DNA of 64,000 nucleotides from positions 25,291-89,290 of the forward strand of contig JAHZHZ010000008.1 in NCBI GenBank assembly GCA_019419995.1, written 5' to 3'. Under the pieces are notes generated by a model. That model saw nothing but the letters and a program-made list of their open reading frames with translations. It did not search any database and was not told where the DNA came from. The stretch is from Clostridiales bacterium. GTDB taxonomy: Bacteria; Bacillota; Clostridia; Christensenellales; Aristaeellaceae. This document shows positions 14,967 to 24,347 of this stretch, piece by piece. Within the stretch, counting starts at the first letter, position 1; each line of letters begins with the position of its first letter. Made by a program: the position numbers and the translations under genes.

Positions 14967-17549
14967 ATGGAAAAACTGGTTCTGTTGGATGGCTATAGCT
15001 TGATGTACCGCGCATATCATGCGTTGCAGGCGCCCATGAGCGCGCCCGATGGCACGCCTACTAATGCGGTGCATGGCTTTGTTATGATGCTTCTGAAAGT
15101 CATTGGAGAAGAGAAGCCCGATGGGCTGGCAGTAGCCTTTGACATGCACGTGCCCACTTTCAGGGCGCAGCTTTACGACGGCTACAAGGCAACTCGGAAA
15201 CCCATGCCGGATGATTTGCGCGCTCAGGATCCTATCATTCGGGAGCTGATTGAACGCATGGAAATTCCTGTTTTGGAATGTCCAGGCTATGAGGCAGATG
15301 ATATTATGGGCACTGTTTCCCGCCGATGCGAGGAGGAAAAGCGGGAAGTATTATTGGTCACCGGGGATCGGGATTCCTTTCAACTGGCCGGAGAATTTAC
15401 CACAATTCTCTACACTCGGAAGGGAATCAGTGATACCTGTCGGGTGACGCCGCAATATGTGATGGAACACTACGGTGTGACGCCGGATCAGCTGGTGGAC
15501 GTCAAGAGCTTAATGGGCGACAGCTCCGACAATATTCCAGGCGTCAGTGGCATAGGAGAAAAGACTGCGCTGCGGTTGATTCAGAATTATGGCAATCTGG
15601 AGGGCGTGCTGGAGGGCGCGCCGGAGGGTGAAAAAGGCAAGCTTCGCCAGCGGCTGATGGACGGCGCGCAGCAGGCGCGCCTGAGCCGCAAGCTTTCGGA
15701 AATCGTTCGAAATGCTCCGGTGGAGATGGACTTTACAAGATGGAAGTTGGGCAATCTTTCCAACGGCACCGCACGGCTAAAGGATTTGGGTATGAGCGTA
15801 GCGGCTCGCCGCTTGGCAGAGCTTTGCCGGGAACTTATCCCACAGTCGTCGCAGCCCATGGAAGAAGGAAAGCGTAAAAAGCTTGCAATGCGGCTGGAGC
15901 ATCCAGAAAACCTGGAGGCGCTGAGCGGCATCATCGGGGCAATTGGGCCTGGCGAATGGTTGGCGGTGCAGTTGGAAGCTTCCGTCTTTTCTCTGGCGAG
16001 TCAGGATGTTTGCCTGACGATGCCTTTGGGAGGCGATTTGCTCAGCACAGGCATTGGCGAGGAGGAGGCTCTGGCAGCCCTGAACTCCATTTGGAAGAAT
16101 TTTCAAAGTGTGGAAGTATATAATCTAAAGACGCTGCCCATGGATGTGAACCTGTTGGACGATGCGGCCTTTGATGTGATGCTGGCAGCCTATGTGCTCA
16201 ATCCACAGCGCCGCTCCTTTGAGCTGGAGGCTCTGTGTGAAGATGAGGGTGTGGAGGATTATGGCCGCTGTCCGGCACTGGCGCTGCATCAGCTGGCGGT
16301 GCGTCAGCGGCAATTGCTGAAGGAGCAGGAACTCACGGAAATTTTTGAACGTGTGGAAATGCCGCTTGCCCGGGTGCTGCGCCGCATGGAGGCTGAGGGC
16401 TTTCAGGTGGATGCTCAGGCGCTGCGCAGCATGGGAGAAGATCTGGACCGCCAGATTGAACGGATGACCGAGTCCATTTACAGCGAGGCTGGAAAGCGTG
16501 TCAATTTGAATTCTCCCAAACAGCTGGGCGAATTGCTGTTTGTAGAGATGAATATTCCGTCCCCCAAGAAGAGCTCCAAGGGGTACTCTACCGATGCAAA
16601 GGTTCTCGAGAGTCTGGCGGATCGCTATCCCATCTGTGCGAAGATTCTGGAATACAGAAAGTATCAGAAGCTGCGCTCAACTTATATTGATTCGCTGATT
16701 CGGCTTCAGGACGTAAACGGTCGTGTGCATACTCACTTTGACCAGGTGGCCACGGCTACGGGGCGGCTGAGTTCTACGGAGCCTAATTTGCAGAATATCC
16801 CTGTGCGTACGGAGCTGGGCAGAGAAATCCGCGGCGCCTTTGTGGCCCGTCCTGGCTGCCTGCTGGTGGATGCGGACTATTCTCAGATTGAGTTGCGGGT
16901 ACTCGCCCACATATCTGGTGATGAGACAATGATCGCTGCGTTCAGGGCTGGAGAGGATATTCATGCGCGCACGGCGGCGGAAGTTTACGGCGTGCCTATG
17001 GACCAGGTCACTTCCCAGATGCGTTCTGCATGCAAGGCTGTCAATTTTGGCATCGTATATGGAATTTCGGATTTCGCGCTGGCCAAGAATATCGGTGTAA
17101 GTCGGAACGAAGCCCGGGATTTCATCCAACGCTATTTTGAGCGCTATCCGGGTGTGAAGCAGTATATGGAGAACTCCGTGGAACAGGCTCGGGAGCGGGG
17201 CTATGCAATGACGCTCATGGGTCGGCGGCGCTATTTGCCGGAACTTTCCAGCAGCAATTTTAACATTCGTTCCTTTGGAGAACGGTGTGCCATGAACAGC
17301 CCCATTCAGGGAACCGCTGCGGACATCATAAAGCTGGCGATGATTCGGGTGGACGAGAAACTGCGAAGCAGCGGTTTAAAAACTCGTCTGATTCTTCAGG
17401 TGCATGATGAGCTGATACTGGAAGCACCGGAAGCGGAAGTTGGTGAGGCGGCCAGCCTGCTCAGGGAGTGCATGGAACGGGTGATGGAACTAAAGGTGCC
17501 GCTCAAGACGGATATTTCGACGGGAGGCGACTGGCGTGCCTGCAAATAA
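14967..17549 (+). CDS. polA: DNA polymerase I, predicted lacking 3'-5' exonuclease activity
   Basis: This 860-residue protein fills gaps and removes RNA primers in replication and repair. Residues 1 to about 290 are the 5'-3' exonuclease with YEADDIMGT, VTGDRDSFQL and GDSSDNIPGVSGIGEKTA intact. Residues about 300-450 are a remnant 3'-5' exonuclease domain: the paired acidic metal ligands are not visible (GEWLAVQLEAS stands where a DxE motif is expected). The polymerase domain has motif A DADYSQIELR (about 635), motif B KAVNFGIVYG (about 690) and motif C QVHDEL (about 811). The ATG at 14967 has AGGGAG upstream; the longer frame from 14793 crosses the promoter. It overlaps coaE by 14 bp. Confidence 0.97.
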   Translation: MEKLVLLDGYSLMYRAYHALQAPMSAPDGTPTNAVHGFVMMLLKVIGEEKPDGLAVAFDMHVPTFRAQLYDGYKATRKPMPDDLRAQDPIIRELIERMEIPVLECPGYEADDIMGTVSRRCEEEKREVLLVTGDRDSFQLAGEFTTILYTRKGISDTCRVTPQYVMEHYGVTPDQLVDVKSLMGDSSDNIPGVSGIGEKTALRLIQNYGNLEGVLEGAPEGEKGKLRQRLMDGAQQARLSRKLSEIVRNAPVEMDFTRWKLGNLSNGTARLKDLGMSVAARRLAELCRELIPQSSQPMEEGKRKKLAMRLEHPENLEALSGIIGAIGPGEWLAVQLEASVFSLASQDVCLTMPLGGDLLSTGIGEEEALAALNSIWKNFQSVEVYNLKTLPMDVNLLDDAAFDVMLAAYVLNPQRRSFELEALCEDEGVEDYGRCPALALHQLAVRQRQLLKEQELTEIFERVEMPLARVLRRMEAEGFQVDAQALRSMGEDLDRQIERMTESIYSEAGKRVNLNSPKQLGELLFVEMNIPSPKKSSKGYSTDAKVLESLADRYPICAKILEYRKYQKLRSTYIDSLIRLQDVNGRVHTHFDQVATATGRLSSTEPNLQNIPVRTELGREIRGAFVARPGCLLVDADYSQIELRVLAHISGDETMIAAFRAGEDIHARTAAEVYGVPMDQVTSQMRSACKAVNFGIVYGISDFALAKNIGVSRNEARDFIQRYFERYPGVKQYMENSVEQARERGYAMTLMGRRRYLPELSSSNFNIRSFGERCAMNSPIQGTAADIIKLAMIRVDEKLRSSGLKTRLILQVHDELILEAPEAEVGEAASLLRECMERVMELKVPLKTDISTGGDWRACK

Positions 17550-18153
17550 AACCTATGTGTTGGGACTGACCGGTGGCATGGGCTGTGGAAAGAGTGAGGC
17601 AGCCCGGTACCTGGCAGAACTGGGAGCAAGGCATGTGGATGCGGACGGTATTGCTCGCACCCTGACAGGGAAGGAAGGCGAGGCATTGGAAGAGATTCGC
17701 CAAGCCTTTGGGGATGAGGTGTTTTTACCGGACGGTTCCCTGAACCGCCGGGCAATGGCCGATCGAATTTTTGTGAATCCAGTGGCGAAGCGGCAGTTGG
17801 AGAGTATCATCCATCCCAAGGTACAGCGTCTGGCCATGCAGGCCATTGATGAGGCGAGTGCCGGGGGCATAGCGGTGACAGTGCTGGATGTACCGTTGTT
17901 ATTTGAATCTGGAATGGACGTATTGTGTGACGAAACCTGGACGATGTGGGCGGATGAAAAGACGCAATTGGAGCGCATCTGTGCCCGGGATGGCTTGAGC
18001 CGGGAGCAGGCTCAGGCAAGAATTCAAAATCAAATGTCTATGGAAGAACGTTGCAGCCGTGCAGATCGGGTGATTGATAGCAACCGGCCCATAGAAAAGA
18101 CCCGTGCGGAGTTGAGTCAGCTGTACCGTCAGTTGCTAAAACGCATGGAATGA
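17536..18153 (+). CDS. coaE: Dephospho-CoA kinase
   Basis: CoaE catalyses the last step of coenzyme A synthesis, ATP-dependent phosphorylation of the 3'-OH of dephospho-CoA. The 205-residue protein has the P-loop GLTGGMGCGKSEAAR (residues 10-24), HVDADGIAR for the substrate site, IIHPKV in the middle, VLDVPLLFESGMD and the DRVIDSNRPIEKT stretch near the C-terminus. The start is GTG at 17536, inside the last 14 bases of polA. The polA-coaE order is usual in Firmicutes. Confidence 0.95.
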   Translation: MPANKTYVLGLTGGMGCGKSEAARYLAELGARHVDADGIARTLTGKEGEALEEIRQAFGDEVFLPDGSLNRRAMADRIFVNPVAKRQLESIIHPKVQRLAMQAIDEASAGGIAVTVLDVPLLFESGMDVLCDETWTMWADEKTQLERICARDGLSREQAQARIQNQMSMEERCSRADRVIDSNRPIEKTRAELSQLYRQLLKRME

Positions 18154-18167
18154 GTTACGGAGGAAGC

Positions 18168-18797
18168 ATGCAGAGATCACAGTCAAGCAGACGACGCAGG
18201 CGAATGCGCAGGCGGCGAGGACGTTTAGTTAGAATTGTGCTGGTGAGCATGTTGGTGCTGGGCCTGATGGGATTGGGTGTCAAGCTAATGATGGATTCAC
18301 TGAAAGAGGAGACGCTGAAGCTCTATCCGCTGGAATATACGGACTTGATCGAGGTTAATGCCCGGGAACAAGGGCTCGAGCCAGCATATGTGGCTGCAGT
18401 GATTCTGGCAGAATCCAGTTACGATCCCAATGCAGTCTCCCGCGACAATGCCCAGGGGCTGATGCAGATTCTGCCGTCCACGGGGGAGTGGATATCCGGG
18501 AAGTTTGGAGAGACCTACACGGAGGGCTGTCTGTTTGATCCCGAAACAAATATTCGCTATGGATGCTGGTATTTAGGCTTTTTGATGAGCCGCTATGAGG
18601 GCGACAAACGATGCAGTTCAGCCGCTTATCATTCCGGCCAGGGGACGGTGGACAACTGGCTGAAGAACCCCGAGTATAGCACCGATGGACGGAGCCTGGA
18701 TGTTATCGCGGGTTCCAATGCTGATACATATGTTAACAGAGTTCTGGAGTATTATGAAAAGTATCAAGAGATTTTTGAGCAGCTGGAAGCAGCATAG
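18168..18797 (+). CDS. Lytic transglycosylase (SLT domain), membrane anchored
   Basis: This 209-residue protein cleaves peptidoglycan glycan strands outside the membrane. A very arginine-rich cytoplasmic tail (RRRRRMRRRRGR) precedes one membrane helix (about residues 22-42). The SLT domain has the catalytic glutamate in VILAESSYDPNAVS, then AQGLMQILPST and CSSAAYHSGQG. I take the ATG at 18168, which has ACGGAGGA just upstream, rather than 18150, which overlaps the coaE stop as ATGA without a good site. It follows coaE by 14 bp, so it is in the polA operon. Its last 44 bp overlap the start of the next gene. Confidence 0.9.
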   Translation: MQRSQSSRRRRRMRRRRGRLVRIVLVSMLVLGLMGLGVKLMMDSLKEETLKLYPLEYTDLIEVNAREQGLEPAYVAAVILAESSYDPNAVSRDNAQGLMQILPSTGEWISGKFGETYTEGCLFDPETNIRYGCWYLGFLMSRYEGDKRCSSAAYHSGQGTVDNWLKNPEYSTDGRSLDVIAGSNADTYVNRVLEYYEKYQEIFEQLEAA

Positions 18798-20385
18798 GCG
18801 GGTTCTGGCGATGTTGCTGGCTCTCTGCCTGATGTTGCAGGGCGCTGCACTTGCCGAAGTGGCAGACGGCAGCCAATTAAGCACGGATGCCCAATGGCAG
18901 GAAACCCAGGCCGTTTCCACGGGCATCAACATGGATGCCGATATTCGCCTGGGATACGTGGCTTCCAACACGGGGGAAATCAATCCCTTTTATTGCACTG
19001 AGCGGGATCTGGTGAGCCTGAATCAACTGGTGTTTGAATCTGTGGTGGAGTTTGACGACCAGATGAAGCCCACGCCGCTGCTGGCGGACAGCTGGACAGT
19101 GCAAGGCAAGGAGTGGACGTTTACGCTGCGGGAAGGGATTGTCTTTCACAACGGCATGCCTCTGACCGCGTCGGAAGTGGTAGCCAGCTATCAGCGTTTT
19201 CTCCTGGCAGGTGAGCTCAATCCCTATTACAGCCGGGTACAGATGATTGAATCCATGAGTGCGCTGGACGAGCGTACACTGCTGGTCACTTCCCGCTATT
19301 CGGGTTATGTAACCCTGTATGCCATGACCTTTCCCGTGGTGCAGAGCGGTACGCTGGATGAGCGTGTGGCTCGAGGAACCGGACCCTATTGGTATACGGA
19401 ATACGTAACGGGGGTGGGCGTACGCTTGGAGGCCAATCCCCTCTGGTGGAAGAAGGACCCGCAGATTCACAGCATCGCTGCCATTAACTGCTATAGTTCC
19501 GGAGACGCACTGGAAAAGCTCAACACCAATGAAATCAATCTCCTCTGCACCCAATCCAGTAATGCGGCCGTCTATCGCAAAATGTCCGATTATGCCAGTT
19601 TGGATTATTCCACCAACTCTTATGAAATGTTGGTGCCCAATTTAAGTGACAGTTCACCCATGGGTGATTTGCGCATGCGACAGGCGCTGATGTATGCCAT
19701 TGATCGAGCCAGCCTGGCGGAAAATGCCTATCTGGGCATGGGTGTGCAGTGCGAAGTTCCCGTCAATCCCAGCTCGTGGTTATATGAAACCCAGAGCGCG
19801 GTGTTTTATTACAGTCCTGAACGAGCATTGCAATTGATTTTGGAATGCGGCTGGCAGGATCTGACGGGAGATGGAATACTCAATCGATTGGACGGCGTAG
19901 TGCTGAAGGATCTGACGTTACAGTTGGTGACGTATAACGAAAGCACCAATAGCATTCGGGAAAACGCAGCCAATGCCATCGCCAGCTATTTAGCGCAGGT
20001 GGGCGTAAAAGTGGAAGTACATGTCTATACGCAAAAAACCGCGCTGCAAAAGGTGAAGGATGGGGAGTATGATTTGGCGTTGATTGGAGTGCAGCTCAGT
20101 GAAATTCCCAATCTTGCACCCTTGCTGCAGGGTGGAGGAAGCCTGAATTTGAATAATTTTAAAAATGACAATATGGAACTGTTGTTGGGGCAAATTGCTT
20201 CCGCCCAGACGGAAGAGGATTTAAAATCCATCTACAGCCAGATTCAGATGCTGGTGGTGGAGCGCTTACCCATATTGGGTTTGCTGTTCCGGACAGGCAC
20301 CGTGCTGGGGCGGCGTTCGCTGGCAGGCCTGAGTGGGCTGAGAGTAGGCGATATGCTCAATGGCATCGAATTCATGACTCAATAG
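18754..20385 (+). CDS. Family 5 extracellular solute-binding protein (peptide-type ABC transporter)
   Basis: This 543-residue protein belongs to the DppA/OppA binding-protein family. It has a signal peptide (RRVLAMLLALCLMLQGAALAE, cleavage near residue 35) with no lipobox cysteine. The mature part shows EWTFTLREGIVFHNGMPLTASEVV, GTGPYWYTEYVTG, LRMRQALMYAIDRASLAE and a C-terminal EEDLKSIYSQIQ stretch, all family landmarks. The start at 18754 is inside the 3' end of the transglycosylase gene and has GGAG upstream. It closes the polA operon and is followed by a strong terminator. It has no permease of its own on this strand; the nearest transporter is convergent, directly downstream. Confidence 0.88.
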   Translation: MKSIKRFLSSWKQHRRVLAMLLALCLMLQGAALAEVADGSQLSTDAQWQETQAVSTGINMDADIRLGYVASNTGEINPFYCTERDLVSLNQLVFESVVEFDDQMKPTPLLADSWTVQGKEWTFTLREGIVFHNGMPLTASEVVASYQRFLLAGELNPYYSRVQMIESMSALDERTLLVTSRYSGYVTLYAMTFPVVQSGTLDERVARGTGPYWYTEYVTGVGVRLEANPLWWKKDPQIHSIAAINCYSSGDALEKLNTNEINLLCTQSSNAAVYRKMSDYASLDYSTNSYEMLVPNLSDSSPMGDLRMRQALMYAIDRASLAENAYLGMGVQCEVPVNPSSWLYETQSAVFYYSPERALQLILECGWQDLTGDGILNRLDGVVLKDLTLQLVTYNESTNSIRENAANAIASYLAQVGVKVEVHVYTQKTALQKVKDGEYDLALIGVQLSEIPNLAPLLQGGGSLNLNNFKNDNMELLLGQIASAQTEEDLKSIYSQIQMLVVERLPILGLLFRTGTVLGRRSLAGLSGLRVGDMLNGIEFMTQ

Positions 20386-20390
20386 AAGGG

Positions 20391-20435
20391 AGCAGGCTTT
20401 GCGGAATTGGTTCGCAAAGCCTGCTCTTTTTCTTT
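20391..20435 (+). terminator. Strong intrinsic terminator after the solute-binding protein gene
   Basis: AGCAGGCTTTGCG (20391-20403) pairs perfectly with CGCAAAGCCTGCT (20413-20425), followed by a T-rich tail. It ends the polA operon. Confidence 0.92.
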
Positions 20436-20474
20436 TGGCAAGTTATGGGGAAAATGTGCAAGCCTTTCTCATAC

Positions 20475-21359
20475 TTACAGCTTGCGCTCGCTGCGATTAA
20501 TTTGCCTGCGCAGGAAATTGGCCAGATTGGTGACACACATCAGGGTAGTTACCAGAAACAGGCCTGGAATGAGGATGATCCACCAGGACCGACTCATCAG
20601 CGCTTTTTCCGCTAGAGAGAGCATGCTGCCCCAGGAGATGACTTCTACGGGCAAGCCAATGCCCATAAAACTCAAGGTGGATTCCGCGACGATGGCGCTG
20701 CGAATGTTCATGACAACCATGAACATGATGGAAGAGACAAAATTGGGCGTCAGATGTTGCCATAGCACGTGGAAGAAGCCGCCGCCCATACAGCGGGAGG
20801 CAAGTACATATTCGCTGGAACGCAATTGGCGCACTTGGGTGCGCACTACCTTAGCGATGCTCGTCCAGCTGGTAATGCCGATAACGATGGACAGGCTCAA
20901 TACGTTGGCCTTACCCAATATGGCCTGTACGAGAATGATGATCAGTAGGCTGGGTACGCTCAGTAGAATTTCCGTCAGGCGCATCAGCGCTGCGTCCAGC
21001 CACTGGGGAGCACAACCGCTGACCGAACCGAAGACGATGGCGATGAGCGTGGAAATTCCAGTGGCGAGAAATCCAATGGACAGAGAGATCCGTCCACCAT
21101 ACCAGATCATGGAAAAAATATCCCGCCCCATGGTATCCGTACCCATCCAGAATTCCCGACTGGGTGGAAGATTGTAGTGCATCAGATCCATATATTCGGG
21201 GTCCTTGGGAATGAAGACTTCGCAGAAGATACAGCCCAGCACGATGATGAGCAGCACAGCGGCAGACAGTACGGGCTTTCCAATGAGTAGCCTTTTGTGA
21301 CGGGGTGCAGGGGAAACTGCAACGGGGCGAGGACCGACGATTTTGAAGCTTTCACTCAC
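20475..21359 (-). CDS. Peptide ABC transporter permease, DppC/OppC family
   Basis: This 294-residue inner-membrane protein is the second permease of a dipeptide/oligopeptide importer. It has the N-terminal OppC segment with one helix, then FWMGTDTMGRDIFSMIWYGGRISLSIG, six helices in all, and an EAA-type loop around ASRCMGGGFFHVLWQHLTPNF. The start is GTG at 21359 with a perfect GGAGGTGA seven bases upstream, lying within the tail of the DppB gene (8-bp overlap). It is the last gene of the operon. Confidence 0.93.
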   Translation of the reverse strand: MSESFKIVGPRPVAVSPAPRHKRLLIGKPVLSAAVLLIIVLGCIFCEVFIPKDPEYMDLMHYNLPPSREFWMGTDTMGRDIFSMIWYGGRISLSIGFLATGISTLIAIVFGSVSGCAPQWLDAALMRLTEILLSVPSLLIIILVQAILGKANVLSLSIVIGITSWTSIAKVVRTQVRQLRSSEYVLASRCMGGGFFHVLWQHLTPNFVSSIMFMVVMNIRSAIVAESTLSFMGIGLPVEVISWGSMLSLAEKALMSRSWWIILIPGLFLVTTLMCVTNLANFLRRQINRSERKL

Positions 21360-22359
21360 TGGTGGTCACCTCCGAGTTTTCCATACCTTGACCGGCGCGC
21401 ATTCTGGGATCGATTCGCTCGTTGATGGCCTGGGCGATGATATTGCACAGAATCACCAGCGCACCGGAGAGCAGGCAGATGAGCATCAGCAGGTTGTAGT
21501 CCTTGTAACGGGCACTTTCGTAGGCCAGGGTTCCTATGCCTGGGTAGGAGAACACTGTCTCCACAATATAGGTTCCACCCAAAATATGAGGCACGGAAAT
21601 AGCCATGATGCTCAGATAGGCGGGCATGACGTTGCGCAGGCAGTGCTTAAAAAGCACTCTGCGCCGGGTGAGACCCTTGGAACGGGCCAGCAGCACGTAT
21701 TCCGAGCGCACTTCTTCAATCATCCGGTTGCGAATCATGTATGCGTAATACCACAGATGGTTGATCACCACGATAGTCATGGGCAGAATCAGATGAAGGA
21801 TCCGGTCGCCCAGATCACCACCGCCTACACTGTAGGCACCGCTGCTGGGCAACCAGCGCAGTTGGATGGCGAAGATCATGATCAATAGTAGGGAGAGCCA
21901 GAATTCAGGAATGCAACTGACGATAGTTCCCAGTCGGCACACGGCGCGATCCAGCAAGTGGTCTTCCTTCCACGCACAGGCAATACCCAGCAGCAGGGCA
22001 AGGCCAAAGATTAAAATTAACCCCACGCCGCCCAGTAGGAGGGTATTGCCAATTCTTCCCGCCAGTACATCCAGCACATTTGTTTTGTATTTGTAGGAGA
22101 TTCCAAAATTCCCCTGCAGGGCGTCGCCGAGCCAACGCAGGTACTGCACATGAAGACGTTTGTCCAGACCCAGGCGATTTTGTGCCCAGGCGCGCTCTTC
22201 GGGGCTCATCTTTTCCACGCGGTCCCCGTAGTAGGAAACCAGAGGGTCGCCAGGTGCCAGCCGGGAGATACAGAAGACAGCGACGGAGAGGATCAGCACG
22301 CTCAGAACCAATGCAAGCAATTTTTTCCCCCAATAGATCAGGGGATTGCACCGCGTCAT
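21352..22359 (-). CDS. Peptide ABC transporter permease, DppB/OppB family
   Basis: This 335-residue membrane protein is the first permease of the peptide importer. It shows the N-terminal helix, the RLAPGDPLVSYYGDRVEKMSPEE periplasmic-facing region typical of DppB, six helices and the coupling loop LARSKGLTRRRVLFKHCLRN. The ATG overlaps the stop of the upstream ATPase gene as ATGA, so translation is coupled. GAGG lies seven bases before the start. It pairs with the DppC-like protein to form the channel. Confidence 0.93.
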   Translation of the reverse strand: MTRCNPLIYWGKKLLALVLSVLILSVAVFCISRLAPGDPLVSYYGDRVEKMSPEERAWAQNRLGLDKRLHVQYLRWLGDALQGNFGISYKYKTNVLDVLAGRIGNTLLLGGVGLILIFGLALLLGIACAWKEDHLLDRAVCRLGTIVSCIPEFWLSLLLIMIFAIQLRWLPSSGAYSVGGGDLGDRILHLILPMTIVVINHLWYYAYMIRNRMIEEVRSEYVLLARSKGLTRRRVLFKHCLRNVMPAYLSIMAISVPHILGGTYIVETVFSYPGIGTLAYESARYKDYNLLMLICLLSGALVILCNIIAQAINERIDPRMRAGQGMENSEVTTSE

Positions 22360-23261
22360 CTCACATCCTCCTTTTCTTCCAGCACAAAATGTCCCGGAGT
22401 GCGTTCAATCAGATGCCCGCCCCGGTGAAAGTCCGATTCATCAAAGATCTGCAGAACTCGGCCCCGTTCCAACTTAGGATCGGGGATAGGAATGGAGGAG
22501 AGCAGTGCCCGGGTATAGGGATGTAGGGGCTGGGCAAAGAGTTCTGCAGTGGGGGCTAGTTCTACCAGTTTTCCCCGGTACATCACGCCTACTCGGTCGC
22601 AGAGATAGCGAACCATGTTCAGATCATGGGCGATGAACAGGAAAGTAAAACCGTGTTCCGCCTGTAAATGTTTGAATAGATTTACGATTTGAGCCTGAAT
22701 GGATACGTCAAGCGAGGCGATGGGCTCGTCTGCTACCAGCAATTCCGGTTCCATGGAGAGCGCCCTGGCGATGGCTACCCGCTGACGTTGGCCGCCAGAA
22801 AGTTCCCCGGGAAATTTATCCAGATATTGGGCGTCCAGGCCCACGTATTTCATCTGAAACCGCGCCTCCTCAAGCAGACTGCCCCGGGGTGGACGGATGT
22901 GGTGGATCTTCATGGGTTCGGCAATGATGTCCCGCACGCGCATGCGCTGATTCAGGCTGGAATTGGAATCCTGAAAGATTAGTTGGCGGCTGGTTTGCAG
23001 CATGCGCCGGTTTTTGCGGAATTGAGCCGGATCACACACGTCAATGCCCTTGTAGACAATGTGTCCGGATGAGGGATGAAGCACGTTCATCACACAGCGG
23101 GCTACTGTGGATTTGCCTGAGCCAGATTCTCCCACCAGACCAAAGATCTCGCCCCTATACAATCTGAAGCTCAGATCATCTACTGCCCGGATAGCGATTC
23201 TGCGGTTCAGGGAAAAGACGTGGCACAGGTGCCGAACTTCCATAAGGACTTCAGCTGTCAT
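22356..23261 (-). CDS. Peptide ABC transporter ATPase, DppF/OppF family
   Basis: This 301-residue ATPase energises peptide import. It has Walker A GLVGESGSGKSTVAR, the signature LSGGQRQRVAIARAL, Walker B ELLVADEPIASLDVS and H-loop LFIAHDLNMVRY. The C-terminal oligopeptide-type extension (HPYTRALLSSIPIPDP) assigns it to the OppF side. It overlaps the neighbouring ATPase gene by 11 bp and the permease gene by 4 bp, with GGGAGGTG before its ATG. Confidence 0.94.
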   Translation of the reverse strand: MTAEVLMEVRHLCHVFSLNRRIAIRAVDDLSFRLYRGEIFGLVGESGSGKSTVARCVMNVLHPSSGHIVYKGIDVCDPAQFRKNRRMLQTSRQLIFQDSNSSLNQRMRVRDIIAEPMKIHHIRPPRGSLLEEARFQMKYVGLDAQYLDKFPGELSGGQRQRVAIARALSMEPELLVADEPIASLDVSIQAQIVNLFKHLQAEHGFTFLFIAHDLNMVRYLCDRVGVMYRGKLVELAPTAELFAQPLHPYTRALLSSIPIPDPKLERGRVLQIFDESDFHRGGHLIERTPGHFVLEEKEDVR

Positions 23262-24267
23262 GGCTTACACCTCCCACCGGTGGTATTATCCGGGGCGCAC
23301 GGGGATCCAACAGCCAGGTGGCCGCATAATGGGTATCGCTGATGCGAAACATGGGCGGTTGGCGCACATAGTCGATGTCCAGAGCATATTCGTTCCGGCA
23401 GGCGAATGCGTCGCCCTGCGGGGGATGGATTAGGATGGGCGGCATGCCCTCAATGGTATACAGAGGACGTCCGGGTTCCGCCAGAGAGGGTAGGCTGCGC
23501 AGCAGTCCCCAGGTGTAGGGGTGGCGGGGCTGGTAGAAGATTTCCTCTGCAGTGCCGATTTCTACAATTTTTCCCGCATACATTACTGCCACCCTGTCCG
23601 CCACCCGGGCTACAGCGCCCAGATCGTGGGAAACGAGCAGTGTGGCCGTTCCCAGTCTGTGCTGCACCTGGCGAAGCAGATCCAGAATCTGAGCCTGTAT
23701 AGTGACGTCCAGAGCCGTGGTAGGCTCGTCTGCCAGCAGGATGAGAGGGTTTCCTGCCAGAGCGATGGCCATTACAGCCCGTTGGCGCATGCCTCCGGAA
23801 AAATTGTGGGGATATAGCTTTGCCCGTTCATCGGCCCGGTCGATACCCACCAGTTCCATCAGTTCCCGCACCCGGTTTTTAAGTTCCTGCCGACGAATGC
23901 GTGGCTGATGTACGCGTACGGCTTCTTCAATTTGCGCGCCGATGGTTAGAGTGGGGTTCAGGCTGGACAGGGGATCTTGGAATACCATGGAAAAGAGTTT
24001 TCCCCGTAGGCGGCGCATATCCCGCTCCCGGTAGGCGGTTATATCCGTTCCTTGTAGAAGAATCTGGCCGGAACGGATACCTGCACTGGCGGGTAACAAT
24101 TTCATCAGGGACTTGCACAAAACACTCTTTCCACAACCCGATTCGCCTACAATGGCCAGCACTTCTCCAGCCATCAGATCAAAGGAAACATCCCTTACGG
24201 CTTGTAACTCTCCTTCAGGGGTGTCAAAGCTTACTGAGAGGTTTTTCACTTCCAAAAGTTTTCCCAT
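23251..24267 (-). CDS. Peptide ABC transporter ATPase, DppD/OppD family
   Basis: This 338-residue ATPase is the partner of the DppF-like protein. Walker A is AIVGESGCGKSVLCKS, the signature FSGGMRQRAVMAIAL, Walker B LILLADEPTTALDVT. The C-terminus holds the HPYTWGLLRSLPS motif and a Cys-containing tail (GDAFACRNEYALD) of the OppD type. I choose the ATG at 24267 because GAGGA is about seven bases before it; the ATG at 24273 is too close. A hairpin lies between this gene and the binding-protein gene upstream, so its dose is probably lower than that of the binding protein. Confidence 0.94.
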   Translation of the reverse strand: MGKLLEVKNLSVSFDTPEGELQAVRDVSFDLMAGEVLAIVGESGCGKSVLCKSLMKLLPASAGIRSGQILLQGTDITAYRERDMRRLRGKLFSMVFQDPLSSLNPTLTIGAQIEEAVRVHQPRIRRQELKNRVRELMELVGIDRADERAKLYPHNFSGGMRQRAVMAIALAGNPLILLADEPTTALDVTIQAQILDLLRQVQHRLGTATLLVSHDLGAVARVADRVAVMYAGKIVEIGTAEEIFYQPRHPYTWGLLRSLPSLAEPGRPLYTIEGMPPILIHPPQGDAFACRNEYALDIDYVRQPPMFRISDTHYAATWLLDPRAPRIIPPVGGVSHDS

Positions 24268-24293
24268 ATACATTCCTCAATAGACGGAAAATG

Positions 24294-24318
24294 GAAGGGG
24301 CTGTCAGCCAGCCCCTTC
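24294..24318 (-). terminator. Intercistronic hairpin between binding protein and ATPase genes
   Basis: GAAGGGGCTG (24294-24303) pairs with CAGCCCCTTC (24309-24318). On the minus strand it is followed by CATTTTCC. It probably acts as a partial terminator or mRNA-stabilising hairpin that favours the binding protein. Confidence 0.75.
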
Positions 24319-24347
24319 TGTCGCCGGTTCTCGTTTGATTGTGTCCG

